20,999 nucleotides of DNA from Candidatus Uhrbacteria bacterium (GTDB lineage: Bacteria; Patescibacteriota; Patescibacteriia; JACQRZ01): positions 1 through 20,999 of the forward strand of contig JACQWH010000013.1 in assembly GCA_016209345.1 (NCBI GenBank). The letters are read 5' to 3'. Positions 1 through 6,070 of the stretch are shown here, piece after piece. The notes under the pieces were generated by a model that searched no databases, was not told where the DNA came from, and saw only the letters and a list, made by a program, of their open reading frames with translations. The position numbers were made by a program, and so were the translations under genes. Numbering within the stretch: the first letter of the stretch is position 1; every line of letters starts with the position of its first letter.

Positions 1-5
1 AAATT

Positions 6-142
6 GAGTCTGGTGAAAAATGCTACAGACTCATCCCGGAGCTCGCCAAATGGCGAGCAGTGTCCGGGGTCTAGTACGAAAAATAAGCGTTGGACGTTTG
101 TAAACGGAGAAAAAAGAAGGAGGAAAAAACATTTTTCACCAG
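6..142. other. Foldable intergenic element, candidate structured RNA
   Basis: No convincing gene covers the first 275 bases. Instead there is nested complementarity. Positions 10-22 (CTGGTGAAAAATG) are a perfect 13-nt reverse complement of 130-142. Inside lies a long hairpin: 27-30 pairs with 69-72, CCCGGA (35-40) with TCCGGG (63-68), and GCTCGCC (41-47) with GGCGAGC (52-58) around an AAAT loop. GAGTCT at 6-11 could alternatively pair with AGACTC at 27-32, giving two mutually exclusive folds. A purine run with a perfect SD-like AAGGAGG (117-123) lies just before the 3' arm, with no ATG/GTG/TTG behind it. The paired arms are seen directly. That it is an RNA, and on which strand, is inference. 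I could not match it to RNase P RNA, tmRNA, SRP RNA, 6S RNA or a riboswitch I know. It may also be the tail of something upstream of the window. Confidence 0.4.
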
Positions 143-189
143 TTTCAAATTACAAACATACCCACAGAAAACTCGGAAGAGCCATATAT

Positions 190-217
190 TTTACAGAAAA
201 GAATTGAGTGGTATACT
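190..217 (+). promoter_or_regulatory. Promoter for the SurA-like gene
   Basis: TTTACA at 190-195 and TATACT at 212-217 are separated by 16 bases. The -10 is preceded by TGG, giving an extended -10 (TGN-TATACT). The same TGG-TATACT element recurs at 11123-11131. The start codon follows about 58 bases downstream, leaving a short leader. Confidence 0.6.
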
Positions 218-275
218 AGACCCATTAAGTCATGAGAGCGAGCAATAGTATATGAAACCATTAAAGGAAGAACGT

Positions 276-926
276 ATGAAAGAGGAAGAGATCGAAGAGT
301 CAAGGACGAGCGAGAAAGTCGCGCCTTCTGGAGGGATCGTGATAAAAATAAACACAAAGACGGCGCTTGCGCTTGTGATTGTGCTCGTGATTGCGGGAGC
401 ACTTTTTTTCTTCAAGGATCTTTTTGTCGTTGCGATTGTTGACGGAAAACCTGTCACCCGCATTGACGTTGTTCGCGAGCTCGAAAAACGATCCGGTAAG
501 CAAGCGCTTGACGCCATGATTATCAAGCGCCTTGTGAATGCGGAAATGAACAAGAAAAATATTACCGCAAGCGATGAGGAGGTAAGCGCTGAAATCAAGA
601 ATATAGAAGCCCAGATGGCCGCGCGCGGAGGCACACTTCAGCAAATTCTTGACCAACAGGGAATGAGTCAGGAGGATTTGAGAGAGCAGGTGGGGGATCA
701 AAAGAGAGTCGAGAAGTTTTTTGCAGACAAGCTCGCAGTGAGCGATGAGGAGGTCGCCAAGTACATGAAGGATAACTCCATTACGGTCCCCGAAGGAAAG
801 GATCCGAAAGAGCTGAGCGGCCAGATTAAGGATCAGCTTAAACAACAAAAACTTTCAACAGAGGTTGATGCATGGATCGCCGGATTAAAGAGTGCGGCGA
901 ACATTCGCTACCTCAAGACGTACTAA
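276..926 (+). CDS. Membrane-anchored SurA N-terminal-like chaperone/foldase protein
   Basis: The product (216 aa from this start) has a short acidic cytoplasmic N-terminus, one hydrophobic segment at about residues 30-46, and then an extracytoplasmic helical region that reads like the SurA/PrsA-type N-terminal chaperone domain. That region includes a VDGKPVTRIDVVRELEKRSG stretch, long amphipathic helices and a paired DEEV motif. No parvulin rotamase domain follows, so it would hold or chaperone exported proteins rather than isomerise prolines. The ATG at 276 is preferred because AAGGAAG (264-270) sits 5 bases upstream. An in-frame ATG at 252, without a clear SD, would add 8 residues. A good promoter lies at 190-217. 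Its stop overlaps the stop of the convergent Clp-like gene (923-926), leaving no space for a separate terminator. Domain family is fairly sure; client proteins are unknown. Confidence 0.75.
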   Translation: MKEEEIEESRTSEKVAPSGGIVIKINTKTALALVIVLVIAGALFFFKDLFVVAIVDGKPVTRIDVVRELEKRSGKQALDAMIIKRLVNAEMNKKNITASDEEVSAEIKNIEAQMAARGGTLQQILDQQGMSQEDLREQVGDQKRVEKFFADKLAVSDEEVAKYMKDNSITVPEGKDPKELSGQIKDQLKQQKLSTEVDAWIAGLKSAANIRYLKTY

Positions 927-3622
927 CGGCCTGATTCCGTGAGGTGTTTTACTTTTTCGACGCGAAAGGCACCGCCCTCATCGAGAATAATGGTGTCGCG
1001 CCGGCCCACTTTTTGTTCAAGGAGAATTTTCGCCAATATATCGTCAACGCGTTTTTGTATGACGCGGCGGAGCGGGCGCGCGCCGAACTGCGGATCGAAT
1101 CCTTCGCGCGCCAGTTCATCGAGTGCCGGAGCGGTGACGTCAAACCGGACGCCCTTTTCCGCCATTTGTTTTTGAGCGTGGCCCACCATAAGTCGCGCAA
1201 TTTGTTTGATGTGTTCTTGAGAGAGGGGTTCGAACATAATGATATCGTCAAAGCGGTTTAAGAATTCCGGCGCATAGGTGACTTTCAGCTCCTGTTCAAG
1301 AAGGCGGGTCTTCATTTCTTCTCGGGGGGTGTTGGCGCGCAGCGCCTCCTGAATATACTGCGCTCCGGCATTTGACGTTGCGATAATAATGGTGTTGGTA
1401 AAGTCGATGACGTGTCCGGCGTTGTCCGTCACGCGGCCGTCCTCGAAAACTTGCAGGAAAAGATTGAGCACGTCGCGGTTTGCCTTTTCCAACTCATCGA
1501 GCAAGAGAAGCGAAAACGGATTTTTTCGCACGGCTTCTGTGAGCGCGCCTCCGCGCACATCAGACCCCGTCAGCCCGACGAGCCGTTCGATGCTTGAGAG
1601 TTCTTGATATTCGGACATATCGAGGCGTATCATGGCGTCATCAGATCCGAAATAGACGCTCGCAAGCGTTTTGGCAAGTTCTGTTTTCCCCACCCCCGTG
1701 GGCCCCAAGAAAAGAAACACCGCGACGGGACGTTTTTTTTCGCGCAGCTCCATGCGCGCCCGCCGCAGCGCATTTGCAACGGCTGTCACCGCAACTTCCT
1801 GGTTGATCATCCGCCGGTGAATGACATCTTCCAGATGAAGGAGCACGTCTCGTTCATCCGCCCCCACCGCCCCCACCTTTGCATTCGTGAGGCGCTCGAG
1901 CGTTTTCGCGATATGTTCCGGCGTAATAAAAACGCGCTGTTTTTTTGCCGGTGAATGCGCATCGAGCGCAACCTGCTCGCAGAGATCTATCGCCTTTTTC
2001 GGATTGTAGGAATCATGGAGATAGCGATCGGAAAGCGTCACTGCCTGGGCGATCGCATCATAGGTAAAATAGACATGATAGCGATGTTCAAATGAGGGAA
2101 TATGCGACTCAACCATTATAATCGTTTTTTCTTCGTCCGGTTCGAATACCTCAACATGTTGAAACAGCGAACCAATGAGATGCCCTTCAAGAAAACGATG
2201 ATATTCCTCCGGGGTCGACGTGGCAAAGACAATAAGCCCTGTTCGCTCAACCGTTTCGGCAAGAATACTTGCAAGATCGAAACCGGCAAGCCCTTTGCTT
2301 TCCGTAAAGTCGTGGAGGTTTTGGATGACAAGGGCAATGTTTCCGCTTTCAAGCACTTCGTCGAGAAGCGCCTGAAATACACCGGCAGGATTTGGCGCGC
2401 CGGCCAAGTGTCCCGCGGAAATGCTGACTAATCGTTTATCTTTCAGGCGGTCGGGGACGCGCTCGCCGACCATGCGGTAGGCAATGCCGTTAATGAGCGA
2501 TGATTTGCCCGTTCCCGTGTTGCCGACAAGAAGAATGTTTTTTGATGTAGACCCTACGGTTGCAAGGAGCGAATCAAGAAGTTCGTTTTGCGCAACCGGC
2601 GGAAAGAGGGCGCCGCGCTGTGCGCCGCGCGTGAGATCGGCGCCAAACTGATTCAAGAGGTGCGTTGCCCTGCCGGTCATGGCGCGGTCGATATCTGCGC
2701 GAGGGCGCAAGGCCGCGACACCCTGTATTTGCGCGAGTTCTTGGCGAAACGCCTTTTCTTGGTTAAACCAGCATACGACATGCTCTATTTTTTTCGGGTC
2801 AACGCCGAGCTCCTCAAAGACATCCAGCGCCTGCGTTTCGTGGTCGATTGTTGCGGAGAAAAGATCGAGCACATCGACGGATGTTTTTCGCGCATCTTGC
2901 GCATGGCGATAGGCGCGTATGAGCAGGGAATAAAAATCGTCGGTGGGAACCGGTACTTCCGCGCCGGTCGGTATGCCGGAAAGCGCGGCGCGCGTGCTTT
3001 GCGCAAGGCGCGTATGATCAACGGCGATGCGGCTCGCGACATGCTGGACAAGGGGATAGTGAAGCAGCACGGCAAAAAGATGAAGAGGCGCGAGCTCCCG
3101 ATGTTTCATGGTTTGAGCCAGGGAAAGGGCATCTCCCAGCGCGCGATGCGCGTTCGTATCAAATGCCTCGTCCAGGAAAAACACACGCTCTTTCTTTTGA
3201 GAAGAAAGCTCTTGTTCGCGCTCTGTCGAAAGAACGCGCGGCCGCACGACTCTTTGACGCCGGATGCGAGAATAGAGCCAGAGGTCGAATGCGAGGGAAA
3301 CCCAAAACAATCTTGCTCCCCAGTGTGCTGAGGAAAGAAGCGATAGGGGATCGGCACCTGTTGTCGCGACAGGAAACACTCCGAGAATCGCGAATATAAA
3401 AAATGAAAGGAAACCGAAGAGAAAAAGCGCAACGTCTGTGCCTGTCCGCAAAATCTGTCCTATGCGCATGCGGAGAAAGCGAGAGGGGGTAAGGGGATAG
3501 CGCCATAAAAAGACAATCGCTCCGGACGGGAACATGCCGAGTGAGCCATGGCAGAGACGGCAGTTTTTATCCTTTGCGTCTTTGCATGATTGGCAGGGAA
3601 TAAATGAAGGAATCGCAAGCAT
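923..3622 (-). CDS. Membrane-anchored ClpC/ClpB-like double AAA+ ATPase with degenerate D1
   Basis: 899 aa from the chosen start. In order: a CxxC-x7-CxxC zinc-knuckle-like motif (Cys10, 13, 21, 24), two membrane segments (about 62-84 and 100-119), a Clp-N-like repeat region (about 150-290), AAA domain D1 (about 345-560) and AAA domain D2 plus the C-terminal small domain (about 600-880). D2 has an intact Walker A (GPTGVGKTE, 640-648), Walker B (LLLLDELEK, 705-713), arginine finger (FLNRF, Arg790) and sensor 2 (GARPLRR, 847-853). D1 keeps Walker A (GNTGTGKSS, 367-375), but its Walker B reads LVIQNLH and the usual ERRFQ arginine-finger segment reads GSLFQH. The aromatic pore-loop motifs of both rings (YRG-type in D1, GYVG in D2) are absent. 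A start 33 codons upstream (3721) is open but overlaps the upstream gene; the ATG at 3622 follows that gene's TAG (3624-3626) with one intervening base. No ClpP gene is in view. Confidence 0.85.
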   Translation of the reverse strand: MLAIPSFIPCQSCKDAKDKNCRLCHGSLGMFPSGAIVFLWRYPLTPSRFLRMRIGQILRTGTDVALFLFGFLSFFIFAILGVFPVATTGADPLSLLSSAHWGARLFWVSLAFDLWLYSRIRRQRVVRPRVLSTEREQELSSQKKERVFFLDEAFDTNAHRALGDALSLAQTMKHRELAPLHLFAVLLHYPLVQHVASRIAVDHTRLAQSTRAALSGIPTGAEVPVPTDDFYSLLIRAYRHAQDARKTSVDVLDLFSATIDHETQALDVFEELGVDPKKIEHVVCWFNQEKAFRQELAQIQGVAALRPRADIDRAMTGRATHLLNQFGADLTRGAQRGALFPPVAQNELLDSLLATVGSTSKNILLVGNTGTGKSSLINGIAYRMVGERVPDRLKDKRLVSISAGHLAGAPNPAGVFQALLDEVLESGNIALVIQNLHDFTESKGLAGFDLASILAETVERTGLIVFATSTPEEYHRFLEGHLIGSLFQHVEVFEPDEEKTIIMVESHIPSFEHRYHVYFTYDAIAQAVTLSDRYLHDSYNPKKAIDLCEQVALDAHSPAKKQRVFITPEHIAKTLERLTNAKVGAVGADERDVLLHLEDVIHRRMINQEVAVTAVANALRRARMELREKKRPVAVFLFLGPTGVGKTELAKTLASVYFGSDDAMIRLDMSEYQELSSIERLVGLTGSDVRGGALTEAVRKNPFSLLLLDELEKANRDVLNLFLQVFEDGRVTDNAGHVIDFTNTIIIATSNAGAQYIQEALRANTPREEMKTRLLEQELKVTYAPEFLNRFDDIIMFEPLSQEHIKQIARLMVGHAQKQMAEKGVRFDVTAPALDELAREGFDPQFGARPLRRVIQKRVDDILAKILLEQKVGRRDTIILDEGGAFRVEKVKHLTESGR

Positions 3623-3623
3623 A

Positions 3624-3983
3624 CTACAGCAGAGTAAATACGCGGATAATCTGCCAGACAAGCAAGACGGGAAGCGCGAGCCAAACAACGAGAAGAACAA
3701 GAAGAATGCCAAGCCAAACACCCATCTGTACGGTCATGAACAGGAGTACGACAATGCGCATGAAAAAACTGACGATGCGTCCCTGGGGCGAGTATTCCCC
3801 GTACATGGGTTTGAATACACTGCGCGCCCAAATGCCGATACCGATGATTTGCGCGCCTTGGGCAGCCGCTCGGGCAAGCGAGCGGAGCGTTCCTGCGAGC
3901 CCTGCCGTATACCACCAGACAGGCGTATAGAGCGCATCGAGCAGTATGTCATACAGAAGAAATTTGAGAATGCCGTTAGCCAT
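3624..3983 (-). CDS. Small polytopic membrane protein, upstream partner of the Clp-like ATPase
   Basis: 119 aa from the ATG at 3983. The N-terminal half is mildly hydrophobic with aromatic residues. The C-terminal third is a long hydrophobic block (about residues 75-117, rich in L, V and W) that can form one or two membrane helices; another possible membrane segment lies at about 8-30. I do not recognise a named family. The stop codon is one base before the start of the membrane-anchored Clp-like gene, so the two are almost certainly co-transcribed and translationally coupled. This suggests they work together at the membrane. Longer in-frame starts exist at 4043 and 4073, but those would run into the overlapping divergent promoters. 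The -10-like TACGAT (3997-3992) leaves only 8 bases before the ATG at 3983, which fits a leaderless or near-leaderless message. Confidence 0.6.
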   Translation of the reverse strand: MANGILKFLLYDILLDALYTPVWWYTAGLAGTLRSLARAAAQGAQIIGIGIWARSVFKPMYGEYSPQGRIVSFFMRIVVLLFMTVQMGVWLGILLVLLVVWLALPVLLVWQIIRVFTLL

Positions 3984-3991
3984 ATTGATAC

Positions 3992-4021
3992 ATCGTAGCA
4001 CATTTTTGCACCGGACACCAA
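3992..4021 (-). promoter_or_regulatory. Candidate promoter for the minus-strand membrane protein/Clp operon
   Basis: On the minus strand TTGGTG (4021-4016) and TACGAT (3997-3992) are separated by 18 bases. Only 8 bases separate the -10 from the ATG at 3983, so transcription would begin at or next to the start codon. It overlaps a divergent promoter read on the plus strand (4006-4034). Sequence match only. Confidence 0.4.
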
Positions 4022-4034
4022 GGCGTGATAGGAT
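4006..4034 (+). promoter_or_regulatory. Candidate promoter for the RdgB-like gene
   Basis: TTGCAC (4006-4011) and TAGGAT (4029-4034) are 17 bases apart on the plus strand, overlapping the divergent promoter at 3992-4021. Transcription would start near 4041. An in-frame ATG at 4042 would then be leaderless, while the conserved RdgB start at 4096 would have a leader of about 55 bases. Confidence 0.4.
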
Positions 4035-4095
4035 ATTTGCCATGATGTACCATAATGTGCATTCTTTAGGCAATCACCAGATCATAGACCCAAGT

Positions 4096-4686
4096 ATGAA
4101 TAATACGCACATTGTTCTTGCGACAAAAAATAACGGGAAACTAAAAGAGATTCGAGTGCTGCTCGCACAGAGCGGTATTGACGTTCTGTGCGCAGAGGAA
4201 GTTGGCGTGGCAGAGGAAATAACAGAGGACGGAAAGACGTTACAGGAAAACGCGCTTAAGAAAGCAAGCTTTGTTTTTGAAAGGGTTCACGGTTGGACGG
4301 CCGGAGAGGACACGGGACTTTTCATTGACGCGCTTGATGGTGAGCCCGGTATTCATACCGCGCGCTGGCTCGGCGAAGGAGGGGATCATGTTGCGTATAC
4401 CCTTGAGCGAATGAAAGGAATCCCGCCGGTTCGGCGAGCGGCACACTTTACAGCCATTGTTGCGCTTATTTCTCCCGAAGGTAAAGAGTTTTTTTTCGAG
4501 GGAAGGGTGGATGGACATATTCTCGAAGCTGCTCGTGGCACTGCTCACCCTCACTTGCCCTATGATGTGCTCTTTGTTCCAGACGAAGGCGATGGACGAA
4601 CGTTTGCGGAGATGACGGGTGAGGAAAAGAATATGTTTTCGCACAGGGCCCGAGCAATTCAAAAAATGAAGGATTTTTTGTCTTGA
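4096..4686 (+). CDS. rdgB: Non-canonical purine NTP pyrophosphatase (RdgB/HAM1 family)
   Basis: 196 aa, the normal length for the Ham1/RdgB family. Known members hydrolyse XTP, ITP and dITP to the monophosphate and keep deaminated purines out of DNA and RNA. Family motifs are visible in order: the N-terminal ATKNNGKLKEI strand-loop (phosphate binding), EDTGLFIDALDGEPGIHTAR (the usual EDSGL...DAL...PG..SAR), and the C-terminal PYDVLFVP...TFAEMTGEEKN..SHRARA block. Start chosen at 4096 because the family begins directly with the first beta strand. An in-frame ATG at 4042 would add 18 residues unlike the family and fits only if the message is leaderless from the promoter at 4006-4034. The usual GYDP reads PYDV here, a mild divergence. 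It is followed at once by the inverted repeat in front of the Fic gene. Confidence 0.9.
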   Translation: MNNTHIVLATKNNGKLKEIRVLLAQSGIDVLCAEEVGVAEEITEDGKTLQENALKKASFVFERVHGWTAGEDTGLFIDALDGEPGIHTARWLGEGGDHVAYTLERMKGIPPVRRAAHFTAIVALISPEGKEFFFEGRVDGHILEAARGTAHPHLPYDVLFVPDEGDGRTFAEMTGEEKNMFSHRARAIQKMKDFLS

Positions 4687-4711
4687 GTAATCGTATCATT
4701 TGTGATACGAT
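4683..4711 (+). promoter_or_regulatory. Promoter for the Fic-like gene
   Basis: TTGAGT (4683-4688, overlapping the end of the RdgB gene) and TACGAT (4706-4711) are 17 bases apart. The downstream ATG at 4720 is 8 bases past the -10 and the ATG at 4724 is 12 bases past it, so the message would be leaderless or nearly so. The promoter lies inside the inverted repeat at 4688-4713. Confidence 0.45.
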
Positions 4712-4734
4712 TACAGTATATGAATGATACGATT
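4688..4734. repeat. Inverted repeat with a third half-site, candidate operator
   Basis: TAATCGTATCA (4688-4698) and TGATACGATTA (4703-4713) are perfect 11-nt inverted arms around TTTG. TGATACGATT recurs in direct orientation at 4725-4734, overlapping the start of the Fic-like gene. The arms cover the -10 element of the overlapping promoter. No T-run follows, so a terminator for the upstream gene is less likely than a protein-binding operator. The repeats are seen directly; the regulatory role is inferred. Confidence 0.6.
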
Positions 4735-5176
4735 CTTAACACTCACCAAAGCTCTTGTTATTCAGCTACATCGGTGCCTTACTCATGGCCTGGATGTTGC
4801 GTTGGGTCTTCGAAATCAGCAGGTGCGTATTACCGGTACCCGCTACATTCCTCCGCAGACAGCTAAACTAAAACCGCTATTTGATGCCGTAGTTGCGGCA
4901 ATCAATCATGCGTCGTATCCGCCGGAAAAGGCGCTTATCGCCGCATGCCTTATTCCATACCTCCAACCATTTGGAGACGGGAACAAGCGGACGGGGCGCA
5001 TGCTTGCCAACGCCATTCTCTTTGCTTATGACTATTACCCGTTTTCCTATCGAAACATTGATGTTACGGAATACCGCAAGGCGATCATTGTAATCTATGA
5101 GCGAACAAATGTATATCACATGAAACGTCTTTTCATGGAGCAGCTTACATTTTCTATTGATAATTATTTTCGATAA
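4724..5176 (+). CDS. Compact Fic-domain protein with glutamine in place of the catalytic histidine
   Basis: 150 aa. The Fic core is recognisable: an N-terminal helix (TKALVIQLHRCLTHGLD), the GLRNQQVRITGTRYIPP flap-like segment and the active-site loop LQPFGDGNKRTGR at about residues 81-93. The canonical loop is HPFx(D/E)GN(G/K)RxxR, in which the histidine activates the target hydroxyl for AMP transfer. Here that position is CAA (Gln), while the phosphate-binding GDGNKRTGR part is intact. I recall other Fic-fold proteins with LQPF or LQAF followed by DxNKR, so this may be a subfamily trait rather than decay. No antitoxin-type inhibitory S/TxxxE(G/N) motif is evident. The start is uncertain: TGA at 4721 closes this frame immediately upstream, and the ATG at 4720 (MNDTILN) is in another frame that ends early. 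An N-terminal frameshift is therefore possible. Confidence 0.75.
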   Translation: MIRFLTLTKALVIQLHRCLTHGLDVALGLRNQQVRITGTRYIPPQTAKLKPLFDAVVAAINHASYPPEKALIAACLIPYLQPFGDGNKRTGRMLANAILFAYDYYPFSYRNIDVTEYRKAIIVIYERTNVYHMKRLFMEQLTFSIDNYFR

Positions 5177-5201
5177 CGGCTAACAAAAACAAGAAAACAA
5201 T

Positions 5202-5717
5202 ATGAAACTATCAGGAAAACACATTGCGATTTTTGCAGAGCAGAAGTATGAGGATATGGAGTTGTGGTATTCCTATTATCGCCTTACAGAGGAGGGCGCT
5301 ACAGTAACGATCGTCGGATCGGGGACTGCACAGGAATATCACGGTAAATATGGATATCCCGCGAAAGTTGACAAGGATATCAACGACGTGAAAGCAGACG
5401 ACTTTGATGCGCTCATTATCCCTGGTGGATTTGCGCCTGACTATATGCGGCGGTCCGAGCACATGGTGCAGTTCGTTCGCGACATGAACACAAAAGGAAA
5501 GATTGTTGCGGCAATTTGTCACGGGCCATGGATGCTCGCATCCGCCGAGATTGTAAGCGGAAAAAACACCACATCATTCTTTGCGATAAAATCCGACATG
5601 GTTCATGCGGGTGCGACCTGGAGCGATGCGGAAGTGGTTCGGGATGGAAACCTTATTACATCCCGCAAGCTGTCTGACCTGCCGGCGTTTTGCCGAACAA
5701 TCATTGAGTTACTTTAG
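5202..5717 (+). CDS. DJ-1/PfpI superfamily protein (YhbO-like)
   Basis: 171 aa, full length for the PfpI/YhbO branch of the DJ-1 superfamily. Members are described as intracellular cysteine peptidases or as glyoxalase/deglycase stress enzymes. Visible motifs are the N-terminal strand KHIAIFAEQKYEDMEL with the conserved Glu17, the FDALIIPGGFAPDYMR stretch, the nucleophile elbow AICHGPWML with Cys106 followed by His107, and the C-terminal NLITSRKLSDLPAF block, all very close to the YhbO pattern. It is probably a soluble cytoplasmic protein. It starts 25 bases after the Fic-like gene; no clear promoter or SD is visible in that AT-rich gap. Substrate cannot be told from sequence. Confidence 0.85.
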   Translation: MKLSGKHIAIFAEQKYEDMELWYSYYRLTEEGATVTIVGSGTAQEYHGKYGYPAKVDKDINDVKADDFDALIIPGGFAPDYMRRSEHMVQFVRDMNTKGKIVAAICHGPWMLASAEIVSGKNTTSFFAIKSDMVHAGATWSDAEVVRDGNLITSRKLSDLPAFCRTIIELL

Positions 5718-5738
5718 ACACATAATTAACAGTACATT

Positions 5739-6059
5739 ATGAGTACCGAAGCAACAGAGCCGCCAAAAAGATCGTATGACGCCCTACTCGGCGAGGTCAA
5801 CACGAAATTCAACGCGCTTATCGATTCGTCAAGAAAAGACAGTGCGCCCCTTGATCTCACCCGAAGCGGCACATTATTGCCCGACTTTAAGAATTTTTGC
5901 ACGTACCTTGAAACTATTCGTACAGAAGCCGACGCACTTGATATACAAGAAAAATTTCGAGAAGAACTCATCGACCTTATTGACAGCAGATTGTCAACCG
6001 TTAATGAATACACCAAAATTTTGCAGGACGTAGAAGATCGAAAGAAGGGAAGTGTTTAG
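5739..6059 (+). CDS. Small helical hypothetical protein upstream of the PP2C phosphatase
   Basis: 106 aa, with a polar N-terminus followed by charged amphipathic helices, especially about residues 50-100, which could form a coiled coil or helical bundle. There is no signal peptide, membrane segment or metal-binding motif, and I do not recognise a family. It starts 21 bases after the DJ-1 gene and ends 11 bases before the PP2C gene, so it very probably shares a transcript with the phosphatase. A role as a phosphatase partner or substrate is possible on context alone. Confidence 0.6.
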   Translation: MSTEATEPPKRSYDALLGEVNTKFNALIDSSRKDSAPLDLTRSGTLLPDFKNFCTYLETIRTEADALDIQEKFREELIDLIDSRLSTVNEYTKILQDVEDRKKGSV

Positions 6060-6070
6060 TTTGAGTTAAT

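Noticed and set aside
4..207. 67-codon open frame at the left edge
   Set aside because: It starts from TTG, is highly basic and low in complexity, resembles no family and coincides with the strongly folded element, so chance openness is more likely.
131..235. 34-codon frame starting with ATT 7 bases after a perfect AAGGAGG
   Set aside because: ATT starts are rare, the peptide is featureless, and the SD-like run lies inside the foldable element; not enough to call a gene.
2588..3331. 247-codon plus-strand frame opposite the Clp-like gene
   Set aside because: It lies wholly antisense to clearly coding Clp-N/AAA sequence, is rich in Arg and Cys as expected of a shadow frame, and shows no domain.
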